Shown one piece after another: positions 51,884 to 59,569 of a DNA stretch of 64,000 nucleotides; within the stretch, counting starts at the first letter, position 1, and every line of letters begins with the position of its first letter. The position numbers were made by a program, and so were the translations under genes. The notes under the pieces are model-generated. The model made no database searches. It saw nothing but the letters and a program-made list of their open reading frames with translations, and was not told the DNA's origin. The DNA lies in NCBI RefSeq assembly GCF_021654775.1, contig NZ_AP025343.1, positions 5,423,501-5,487,500 of the forward strand, given 5' to 3'. Origin of the DNA: Paenibacillus azoreducens. GTDB lineage: Bacteria > Bacillota > Bacilli > Paenibacillales > Paenibacillaceae.

Positions 51884-52346
51884 GGCTCTCTCCCCCTTCC
51901 CCGATCCGGAGCCGATACCGACATTCCTGCGTTACGACGCAATGAACGCTGATCGTCACTTTCCACACGCCCTCCCCTACCTGCCCGGCAAAAAAACCGG
52001 GCGAAGCGGCGTGCAGCGACAAAATATGCCGCTGATGATTCGGATGGCGGTGCGCCGAGCCCCGGAATCCATGCGGATCGTCGACGGAGAGCGTCAGCAG
52101 ATTTTGAAGCGGGTGGAATTTATCCCACTGCCGTGAATACACGCCTTGGAGAGCAGGATCCACATATTTGCGGATCGCTTCCTCGATCAGCGGTTTGGAC
52201 GCTTCCTTGTCATCCAATGTTTTCGGGTCGTAAGCAAACTCGATCTCCAGAACATCGATTCCTTCGGGAATATACAGTTGGTACGTGATGTGAGTTTTGG
52301 AACTGAGAGGAGTCAAAGCCCCTTCAACCGCCAGCAGCTCTCTCAT
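51864..52346 (-). CDS. 160-aa protein paired with the PHP enzyme
   Basis: The frame from ATG 52346 (MRELLAVEGALTPLSSKTHITYQLYIP) encodes a beta-rich protein: VLEIEFAYDPKTLDD, LLTLSVDDPHGFRGSAHRHPNHQRHILSLHAASPGF, and GVWKVTISVH. In CehA/McbA metallohydrolases a domain with this look stands N-terminal to the PHP part in a single chain; here it is a separate gene overlapping the PHP gene by 20 bases. It contains a His-rich stretch (AHRHPNHQRH). Function not known; probably a binding subunit or substrate lid. Confidence 0.65.
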   Translation of the reverse strand: MRELLAVEGALTPLSSKTHITYQLYIPEGIDVLEIEFAYDPKTLDDKEASKPLIEEAIRKYVDPALQGVYSRQWDKFHPLQNLLTLSVDDPHGFRGSAHRHPNHQRHILSLHAASPGFFAGQVGEGVWKVTISVHCVVTQECRYRLRIGEGGESHEMASV

Positions 52347-52363
52347 GCTTGCTTTCCACCTTT

Positions 52364-53257
52364 CTACCTTTCTTCCTTCATCATATTGCGAATATAGAAA
52401 TATCCGACCAAGGAACAAATCGCGAACATAAACACGGCGCAGGCGCTGGCAATGCCTGTTTCATAATAAACCGAAAACTGCTGCTGCATCGCCACCCCAA
52501 GTACCTGCGGCGCATTCGGCCCGATGAGGAATGGCGCAGTGAAGCTGCCGATCACGCCCATCACGACAAAGGTCGCGGCAACCAGCATCGATTTGAATGT
52601 CATCGGAAAAATAATCCGGAAAAAAATCTGCATTTTTCCCGCTCCGATATCCTTGGCGCTTTCGATGACGGAATTCGGGACGCCGGACAAAGCCGAGCTC
52701 AGCATCATCGTCGCAAACGGGATGTTAAACCATAAATTCGCCAGAAGCAGCCCTTTGTAGTCGTAAAGTATTTTCATAAAAGGCGCGTCCGTGAAAAGCA
52801 GCATGATGCGCGCCAGCCAGCCGTGATTCCCATACATATTGATCATCCCGTACGTGGCGATGACGGAAGGGATAAACATCGGGATATAATACAGCTTCTC
52901 AATCCATTTCGCGAGTTTGCCTGCGGAAAATCTTAAAAATACGGCCAGCATGTAAGTAATCACAAGCACGATCACCGACGAGACCACGGTCAAATTCAAG
53001 GTATACAGAATATTGGCTTTCATGCCGGGATCAGTGAACAAATATTTATAATTGTCCCAAGAGAACCCTCCGTCGTTTCCGGTGAGGCTTTCTTTGATCG
53101 AAGTCAGGATCGGCACCACGATCATGAAGAGCAGCAAGAGAAACGAAGGAATCACCATGGCGAGGCCCAGCGCGGAGCGCTTGGCTCCGCGGCTGTTCCA
53201 TGCCTTTTTGAGTGATTTCCCCGTTTCCAGGGACATATTCAACCCTTGCCCGCTCAT
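52364..53257 (-). CDS. ABC transporter permease (spermidine/phosphonate-type)
   Basis: 297 residues with six helices, and the EAA loop ESAKDIGAGKMQIFFRIIFP. It resembles PotB/UgpA-like permeases of the binding-protein-dependent class. ATGA overlap with the binding-protein gene upstream; 17 bases before the 160-aa gene. Forms the channel with the permease at 55526-56350. Confidence 0.9.
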   Translation of the reverse strand: MSGQGLNMSLETGKSLKKAWNSRGAKRSALGLAMVIPSFLLLLFMIVVPILTSIKESLTGNDGGFSWDNYKYLFTDPGMKANILYTLNLTVVSSVIVLVITYMLAVFLRFSAGKLAKWIEKLYYIPMFIPSVIATYGMINMYGNHGWLARIMLLFTDAPFMKILYDYKGLLLANLWFNIPFATMMLSSALSGVPNSVIESAKDIGAGKMQIFFRIIFPMTFKSMLVAATFVVMGVIGSFTAPFLIGPNAPQVLGVAMQQQFSVYYETGIASACAVFMFAICSLVGYFYIRNMMKEER

Positions 53258-54444
53258 TGTCCCGCGACTTCCCTTTGCCAGCGTTTCATCGCTTCGGACT
53301 CCAGCTCGCCCAGGTTAAAGGAGCGGTAGTCCACGGAAACGCCTTTGAATTTTTCCTGAAGTTCGCTTGGCATATGGGACCATTCGATGCCCGGGAAGCC
53401 GTAAATTTTATTCACTACTTCCGCTTGCGCTTCCGGACTGAGTACGAAGTTAATGAAATCATAAGCGGCTTCTTTATGCTTGGACATGTTCGGTACGGTT
53501 AGAAGCCCTGGTCCGCCGGTAAAAGCGGGTTCGATCTGGGTCAGCTTGGTCGTAGCCGGCAGCAGTTTTTTGTTGATCTGCTCAAGCGCCATATCGGACC
53601 AGGCCGGAATCATGTCGACTTCCCCGTTCGCGAGCAGGTCAAGCGTCCCTTGGTTTTTCTTCGGGTACACGCCCTGCTGGTACATGTCTTTGCCAAGCGC
53701 CTTCAGCTGTTCGAACCCTTTGTCCCACTCTTTCATAATGCTCGGGTCCTGATTATGAATCGCATCTTCCGGCAGGGATTTGTACAGTGTCGTCAGCACA
53801 AACGATTCGCCGGAGCCTCCCGTTGCAGGGTCGTTGTAGGCAAACCGCCCCGGATGCTCATGAATCCATGCGTACAAATCATCAAGCGTTTTCGGCGGAG
53901 AAGGCACCTTCTCGCTGTTATACGCCAGCAGGACGGATGAAGAACGATAAGGAACGGCTTTATTGTTCAGGTCTTTTATGTTGGCGGGATCCATCAGGCT
54001 CAGGTTCGGGATCTGCTGCTCGCTCAAACTTTCGAATACTCCATCCTTCTTGTCGGCGGCCATATCGGAACCACCGTTAGCCTCGTAGAGATCCACGTCA
54101 ACGCTGTCTTTGCCCGCGCGCTTGGCTGCGACAATGCGGTTCATCGTCGCCTGCTCGCCTTGACCGGAAGGAATATATACCAGTTTGACTTTCACCTTAT
54201 CCTGCTTTTGCTCGTACATTTCCTTCAAATGCTCCCATAGCTCCTGCACGTTTTGCGAACCGCTGAAATAAAATGAAATTTCCGTCGGACTGCCAGACCC
54301 GCTTCCTGCAGCGTTCCCTGCTGCCTGAGCATCCGAACCGTTTTTTTCCGTGCCTGAAGAACAGCCGGCAAGAAGCGTCAAAGCCGCCAAAGATGCAAGA
54401 AGCATTGCTTTACCTTTACGTTTGAATCCACGGTTAATACTCAT
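53254..54444 (-). CDS. Extracellular solute-binding lipoprotein
   Basis: 396 residues from ATG 54444 (TAGGAGGAAA upstream). Lipobox LTLLAGC, Ser/Gly/Asn linker, then a PotD/Fbp-like type 2 binding fold (VYIPSGQGEQATMNRIVAAKRAGKDSVDVDLYEANGG ... VEMIPAWSDMALEQINKK type region). The family covers polyamines, iron, and phosphonates or phosphodiesters. Ligand not predictable from sequence alone. Placed between ATPase and second permease. Confidence 0.88.
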   Translation of the reverse strand: MSINRGFKRKGKAMLLASLAALTLLAGCSSGTEKNGSDAQAAGNAAGSGSGSPTEISFYFSGSQNVQELWEHLKEMYEQKQDKVKVKLVYIPSGQGEQATMNRIVAAKRAGKDSVDVDLYEANGGSDMAADKKDGVFESLSEQQIPNLSLMDPANIKDLNNKAVPYRSSSVLLAYNSEKVPSPPKTLDDLYAWIHEHPGRFAYNDPATGGSGESFVLTTLYKSLPEDAIHNQDPSIMKEWDKGFEQLKALGKDMYQQGVYPKKNQGTLDLLANGEVDMIPAWSDMALEQINKKLLPATTKLTQIEPAFTGGPGLLTVPNMSKHKEAAYDFINFVLSPEAQAEVVNKIYGFPGIEWSHMPSELQEKFKGVSVDYRSFNLGELESEAMKRWQREVAGQ

Positions 54445-54469
54445 CGGTGATTTCCTCCTAGTCGCTCGT

Positions 54470-55510
54470 TTAATGGGATGTTTTCGCAAAAGCCTTATAT
54501 TTGCTAAAAGTCAAGGATACCGCTTGTCCGCCCGACAGCTGGCCTGCTTCCTCGCGGGGCAGGAACATCCTCAGCACGCCTGACTCCGTCAGGAGCGTAA
54601 TTTCGGCATAATGTCCCAGAATCATCACCTGCTTGACCGTAGCGGCCAGTCCAGGCCCGGAAGGATCTTCCCACTTGACGTCTTCGGGACGAACGGCGAC
54701 GACAACCTCTCCCCGCATTTCCTCCGGATTTGCAAGGCGGTACCGGTTCAGCCGGATGCCTTCCTCGTCCGCCATGCCGTCCAGCATGTTCATGCGGCCG
54801 ATAAAATTGGCTACGAACAGGGACGCCGGCGCATCGTAAATATGCTGCGGCGATGCGGATTGCTCGATATTTCCCCTGTTCATGACGATGATCCGGTCGG
54901 ACAGCGACAAAGCTTCTTCCTGGTCATGCGTGACGAACATCATCGTTAGCTTGGCAATGGATTGGATTTCGCGCAGCTCCTCGCGCAGCTCGTTTCGCAG
55001 TTTGGCATCCAGCGCGGAGAAAGGCTCATCGAGCAGCAGAACCGCAGGCTCCAGCAGCAGGGCGCGGGCAACCGCCACACGCTGCTGCTGGCCGCCGGAG
55101 AGCTCGCCGGGGCGTTTCTTCTCCGTGCCCGGAAGCCGGACGAGGCGCAGGGCGCGGTCTACCGCTTCACGGATTTGCTCCTTGCTTTGTTTTCTGATTT
55201 TCAAGCCGAAAGCTAAATTTTCGTAGACGGTCATATGGGGCCACAGATTATAGCTCTGGAACACCATCGCCGTCGGGCGTTTTTCCGGCGGCAGATGCAG
55301 AACGCTTTTGCCGGCGATTTGTATGTCCCCGGAATCCGGCTCAAGAAATCCCCCGACCGAACGCAGCACTGTCGTTTTGCCGCAACCGGATGGCCCCAGC
55401 AGCGTAACGAGTTCTCCGCGGGCGATATCAAGCGAGATTCCGCTCACGCCGTCGCCGGTTTTATAACGTTTCGTTAAATTTTGGATCGATAATTGGATGG
55501 GTGCAGCCAT
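54470..55510 (-). CDS. ABC ATPase (PotA/UgpC-like)
   Basis: 346 residues: Walker A LLGPSGCGKTTVLRSVGG, signature ELSGGQQQRVAVARALL, Walker B VLLLDEPFSALDAKLR, switch VTHDQEEAL, then a C-terminal OB/TOBE domain (VAVRPEDVKWEDPSGPGLAATVKQVMILGH). ATG 55510 after GGGAGG. Energises the importer of this operon. Confidence 0.93.
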   Translation of the reverse strand: MAAPIQLSIQNLTKRYKTGDGVSGISLDIARGELVTLLGPSGCGKTTVLRSVGGFLEPDSGDIQIAGKSVLHLPPEKRPTAMVFQSYNLWPHMTVYENLAFGLKIRKQSKEQIREAVDRALRLVRLPGTEKKRPGELSGGQQQRVAVARALLLEPAVLLLDEPFSALDAKLRNELREELREIQSIAKLTMMFVTHDQEEALSLSDRIIVMNRGNIEQSASPQHIYDAPASLFVANFIGRMNMLDGMADEEGIRLNRYRLANPEEMRGEVVVAVRPEDVKWEDPSGPGLAATVKQVMILGHYAEITLLTESGVLRMFLPREEAGQLSGGQAVSLTFSKYKAFAKTSH

Positions 55511-55525
55511 TTGCAAACCTCCCTG

Positions 55526-56350
55526 CTATTTCATGGTGAAGCCGCTGGACATAACGTCCGCGCTGACGAAACGCCGCGATACGAACAACAGGATGATCGT
55601 CGGCAGCGTGAGCAGAATCGAAAAGACCGCTCCGGCGGTTGCCGGATAATCCTGAACGGCTCCGTACATAATCAGCGGCATCGTTTTGTAATCGGGCATG
55701 CCGACCATAAACGTTCCCTGCGCTTCGTCCAGCGAAGACAAAAACGTGAAGATCGACGCCACGATAATCCCCGGCATGGCCATCGGCAGCGTAACGCTCC
55801 AGAATACGCGCAGCGGCCCTGCTCCCGCATCCCGCGCGGCCTCTTCCTGCGCTTGATGCACGCTTTTAAAAGATGCGGCCGGAATCCAGGTCATGTACAT
55901 CAGCGTATTGACGATATGGATCAGAACAACTCCCAAGAAGGTGTTCATAAGACCGACCTTGAAAAAAAGCACCGCGATGGCAACGTACAAGCCCATTTTC
56001 GGAAACGCGTTGGTCAGCAGAAACGAAAACAAAAACCAACGGCTCAGCGGGAACCGGATGCGCGCAAAGGCGTAGGCGGCCGGTACGCAAATGATGATGG
56101 ATAATGCGGTAACCACGATCGCGATCAGGAATGACAGCCCGATCGACTTCAAAATTTCCGGTTGGGATAAAACATACTTCCACCAAGTCAAAGACCAGCT
56201 CTGGGGAAGTGCCGCCGGAAACTGCCATTGGCCTGAAAAAGCAAGCAGCGCCAGATTGATCAGCGGTCCCAGAAAAAAGAAAATGAACAGGGCGAAAATA
56301 ACGAATTCGATGATTTTTCGGCTGCCCAGTTTTTTAAAATACCAGCTCAA
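55526..56350 (-). CDS. ABC transporter permease, first gene of the LacI-controlled operon
   Basis: About 274 residues, six helices, EAA loop EEAARDAGAGPLRVFWSVTLP. The preferred start is TTG 56350 (or TTG 56353) behind GGAGGTGG, because an upstream in-frame extension reads through the operator region and has no ribosome-binding site. PotC/UgpE-like partner of the other permease. The unusual gene order permease-ATPase-binding protein-permease is clear. Confidence 0.88.
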   Translation of the reverse strand: MSWYFKKLGSRKIIEFVIFALFIFFFLGPLINLALLAFSGQWQFPAALPQSWSLTWWKYVLSQPEILKSIGLSFLIAIVVTALSIIICVPAAYAFARIRFPLSRWFLFSFLLTNAFPKMGLYVAIAVLFFKVGLMNTFLGVVLIHIVNTLMYMTWIPAASFKSVHQAQEEAARDAGAGPLRVFWSVTLPMAMPGIIVASIFTFLSSLDEAQGTFMVGMPDYKTMPLIMYGAVQDYPATAGAVFSILLTLPTIILLFVSRRFVSADVMSSGFTMK

Positions 56351-56372
56351 CAACGACCACCTCCAGAATTTC

Positions 56373-56394
56373 AAATTGGTATCGATACCAATTT
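56373..56394. promoter_or_regulatory. LacI-type operator O1
   Basis: Perfect 22-bp palindrome with core TTGGTATCGATACCAA, 23 bases before the first permease start. Confidence 0.85.
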
Positions 56395-56512
56395 GAACAA
56401 CAATAGACTGCAAGCGTAAAACCGTCACAGTCTTTTCTCCGGCATCAAGCCCGAATGAGCATCCGGTTGACATCGAACAGCCGGCGAATGCTTGACATAA
56501 AAGCCGTTTCGA

Positions 56513-56534
56513 AAATTGGTATCGATACCAATTT
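56513..56534. promoter_or_regulatory. LacI-type operator O2, identical to O1
   Basis: The same 22-bp palindrome, 140 bp from O1 (centre to centre), a spacing that allows looping by a tetrameric or paired repressor. No other gene is seen in 56351-56764. Confidence 0.85.
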
Positions 56535-56670
56535 CATCATTAGATGTCTTCTCCTGTTGTCCCAGCCTCCTTGCATCTCTTGTTCCTCTTAAGCTTAAAA
56601 AGTGAATGTTAAATCCGTTCGGGGTTCGTGTTAATGGAAAGGGCGATTTTTGTTTCAGGAACGTTAACAC

Positions 56671-56707
56671 AAAAAAAGATTCCAAAGAGCATAAACTCCC
56701 TGGAATC
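56671..56707 (-). terminator. Terminator of the SDR gene
   Basis: GATTCCA/TGGAATC stem followed by seven T on the minus strand, 58 bases after the SDR stop. Confidence 0.8.
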
Positions 56708-56764
56708 ACCACCATCAGTACATGCAGAGCCGGTCTTTGTATCAAGTCCATTTCTAGCAAAAAA

Positions 56765-57559
56765 TTATATTATTGTCGGTACCATTCCCCCATCTATGCG
56801 GATCGGTGATCCTTTGAAGGCGGAGGCCATCGGACTGCAAATGAAAGCAGTCAACCGGCCGATCTCCACAGGTCTGATAAACCGTTGAATTTCGGATTGA
56901 GGCAGGTTCTTCGTCATAAAGTCTTTCTCTTTAGCCTCGAAGGTCATCTCTTCGTTCGAATAACTGCTCTCGATGATCTGCTGCACGTTTTCGGAGAGGG
57001 TCGGTCCCGGCAGGATCGTGTTCACTGTAACTTCGGCGCCGCGGGTCAACTTGGACAAGCTCTTGGACAATGACAACAGCATGGATTTGGTCACACCATA
57101 TTGAGGCATCTGTCCGGAAGGCATGACGGCTTCCTCACTCGCGATGAAGATAATACGGCCGAATTCGCGACTCAGCATGGAAGGCAAATAAAACTTGGTT
57201 ACGTCGTTGGCGGCGAGAAAGTTCGTGCGGAAGTACTTCTCCCATACGGCATCGTCCACGTCGTCATAGGACATGATCTCATAGATGCCCATGCTGTTGA
57301 CGAGGATATCGACGTGGGGGAAATTCGCGAATAAAGCTTCTCTTTGCCGCGAATCGACGAGATCGGCCATTGCATTTCGAGGTTCTGTTTCCGGGAACGC
57401 CGCTTGGATCTCAGCTACCGTGCGCTCAACGTCATCGTTGTTCCGACCATTGATGAGAACATGAACGCCTTCCCTGGCAAGTTCAAGGGCAATCGCTTTT
57501 CCTATGCCTCTAGTTGATCCCGTTACTAAAGCTGTCTTATTCTTCAATCCCATATCCAT
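56765..57559 (-). CDS. Short-chain dehydrogenase
   Basis: 264 residues from ATG 57559 (MDMGLKNKTALVTGS; AAGGAG nine bases upstream). TGSTRGIGKAIALELA is the cofactor motif, NSMG replaces NNAG, catalytic Ser in IIFIASEE, YGVTKSMLLSLSK contains Tyr/Lys. The Arg/Asn after strand 2 (INGRNNDD) favours NADP. Downstream of an AraC regulator, its probable controller. Substrate unknown. Confidence 0.88.
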   Translation of the reverse strand: MDMGLKNKTALVTGSTRGIGKAIALELAREGVHVLINGRNNDDVERTVAEIQAAFPETEPRNAMADLVDSRQREALFANFPHVDILVNSMGIYEIMSYDDVDDAVWEKYFRTNFLAANDVTKFYLPSMLSREFGRIIFIASEEAVMPSGQMPQYGVTKSMLLSLSKSLSKLTRGAEVTVNTILPGPTLSENVQQIIESSYSNEEMTFEAKEKDFMTKNLPQSEIQRFIRPVEIGRLTAFICSPMASAFKGSPIRIDGGMVPTII

Positions 57560-57609
57560 CTGCCTGCACTCCTTATGTCTAGGATAGGGATCATGATACA
57601 TCGTTTCGC

Positions 57610-58638
57610 CTATTCGGTAACTAGCGCGGAACGCCAATTTTCTTGCGCGACGCGCCAATTGGCGGGAGTCTCCCCTTTCCATGAGCGGAACGCGCGATAA
57701 AACGAATTATGGTCCTCGTAACCGACGAGAAAAGCGACCTCTTTGATCTCCAGCGCAGGGTCTGCCAAGTAAGCGACGGCCATCTCCCGCCTAGTTTTCG
57801 ATAGCAACTGCTTAAAGCTTGCGCCTTCTTCCGTCAGCCTGCGCTGCAAGGTGCGCTCGCTCATCCCCAACTCCGAGGCTACGGTTTGAATGTCGATTCG
57901 CCCTCGAGCTAGGCATCGGGTCAAGATCCACTGCACCTTAGCGCTCACGGTGAGCTGGTTCTGTTGTTCTTCCAGCGTACGATCCAAGGCGGGAGTCAGA
58001 ATCTCGAGAAGTTCTTCATTGTACGACGTGAACGGGCGGTCCAGATCGTCGCGATTCAGTATTAGCCGATTGCGTCCCGTCCCCATCCGAACGCGGCAAC
58101 CGAGATAACTTTCAAGGGCTTCAACGTCGCCCATGGGGTTTATGAATTCGACGGAATGTGCCTTCAGATGACGGCCGGTTCCCCGGCGCCCGAACTCAAG
58201 CAGATAGGCCAGCGTAATACCGACAAGCACCTGCGGTCCGGGTAGCTCGGCATGCTGCCACTCCAAATCAATAAAGCATTGCTCGCCTTCTTCCTGAATC
58301 CTCAAGTTTTCCGGAGGGCACATTTTCTTATAGCGCGCCATTCGGTTCAGCGCGTCCCGGTAGTCGCGAGCGTGAATGGTCGCCAAAGCAGCCGGTGGAT
58401 ACTGTGCTGTCTTGTACGCGGTCGCAAGCTTGACGATTCCCATAGCGGTGTCCCCGACTATTTCGGAATAGGCTTGCCAGATCGAATAATATTGTGCGGT
58501 CGTAACTGACGGTTCGGTAATGACGGTTAGCGGTAGACGTGCTTGGCGCGCTACATCAATAGGTTCTATCCCTATTCCCCTCAGGCTGGCCCAGAAACCT
58601 GGCGCGATCTTGATACGGTCTGCGGAAGGAGCGTTCAT
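57610..58638 (-). CDS. AraC-family regulator with Arabinose_bd-type N-terminal domain
   Basis: 342 residues of the OruR/ArgR-like group: N-terminal domain GFWASLRGIGIEPIDVARQARLPLTVI and a C-terminal AraC DNA-binding domain (IDIQTVASELGMSERTLQRRLTEEGASFKQLLSKTRREMAVAYL ... VAFLVGYEDHNSFYRAFRSWKGETPANW). This subgroup is common in proteobacteria and rarer in Bacillota. ATG 58638 after GGAGG. It lies 50 bases upstream of the SDR gene on the same strand. Confidence 0.88.
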   Translation of the reverse strand: MNAPSADRIKIAPGFWASLRGIGIEPIDVARQARLPLTVITEPSVTTAQYYSIWQAYSEIVGDTAMGIVKLATAYKTAQYPPAALATIHARDYRDALNRMARYKKMCPPENLRIQEEGEQCFIDLEWQHAELPGPQVLVGITLAYLLEFGRRGTGRHLKAHSVEFINPMGDVEALESYLGCRVRMGTGRNRLILNRDDLDRPFTSYNEELLEILTPALDRTLEEQQNQLTVSAKVQWILTRCLARGRIDIQTVASELGMSERTLQRRLTEEGASFKQLLSKTRREMAVAYLADPALEIKEVAFLVGYEDHNSFYRAFRSWKGETPANWRVAQENWRSALVTE

Positions 58639-58730
58639 GGCTGTCGACCTCCAAGGACAAAGTCAAATTGCAATAATCCACGAAGCCGCGGACCATTGAT
58701 TCTTCTGATTATAGCCTAACTTTACGAGGC

Positions 58731-58764
58731 GAGGCCACCCGATTAATTAATCTGCGGTGGCCTC
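58731..58764. other. Perfect 9-bp hairpin
   Basis: GAGGCCACC/GGTGGCCTC around a 16-base loop upstream of the AraC gene; no T-run. Either an operator or remains of a terminator. Confidence 0.5.
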
Positions 58765-58794
58765 ATGATATGTTTTCTGCGCTATCGTTCCCCT

Positions 58795-59270
58795 TTACTT
58801 AATTCGAATTGCTTTCATCTCCCTTGGCAAGCAGGTTAACGGCCGTTCCAACCCAACCGGCGCTTTGCGCTTCTGGCACTCAGCCATTAACTTGAACATT
58901 CCCTCCAAGAAATTCATGGCTATATATCGGAGATTTTTTTCAGCACACGCTGCGCATGTTCTGTTATGGATCGGCAGCATGGTGACCGGAGTAGTCTTGT
59001 TCCTGGCTAGCCAGAAGGCGGTCGTCGCGGGTTCAACGGGCCTTATAGTGCCAATTTTGATAAACTCGCTAGTAATAGCGCAATGACTGTACCTGAACCA
59101 CATACCATTATGGTATATTGGAATTACCCTGCCCGTTAGTTTAATGAGCAGACTGCTTAGCCTGAGTTTTTTTCAACTATCGTACCCGTTATCGCAGTAA
59201 ACGGTGGCACGTCCAAAAACCTACTCATCCAAGAACTGATTGCGCTAATCGAGATTTCACAGGAATTATA
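58795..59270. other. Unassigned stretch with possible gene remnants
   Basis: Short open frames occur on both strands (minus 58795-59103; plus 58865-59086 with a hydrophobic tail; a start-less plus frame to about 59271 ending NLLIQELIALIEISQEL). None has a convincing ribosome-binding site or recognisable family. Likely decayed DNA. 59271-59569 shows only the terminator below. Confidence 0.3.
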
Positions 59271-59396
59271 AAATGCGCTTTAGCTGAGTAGTAAGGTCAT
59301 TACATACAGTATGTATCATTTATAGATATATTTTTGTTTCGCATTTTCTTACCAAGGATTAAACAGGTTTAATTTTCATATTATATTCTGGAACAG

Positions 59397-59437
59397 AAAA
59401 AAGACCAGCTAAATCAAGAATCTTAATTAACTGGTCT
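59397..59437 (-). terminator. Terminator of ubiD gene
   Basis: AGACCAG/CTGGTCT stem with A/T pairs inside, six T following on the minus strand, 133 bases after the UbiD stop. Confidence 0.65.
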
Positions 59438-59569
59438 CTTCATTCATTCTCATTTAACGATATAAAAAGTCTCATCTAATACTAAACTCTGTCTCATTTA
59501 TAACCATTACTCACAGCTGCAGCTTTCCGGACGGGAACAGCTCGCGTCGATTCATTTTTTATACGGATT

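Noticed and set aside
58795..59103. 102-codon minus-strand gene
   Set aside because: No ribosome-binding site, no recognised family, and the competing plus frame is equally open; treated as unassigned DNA.
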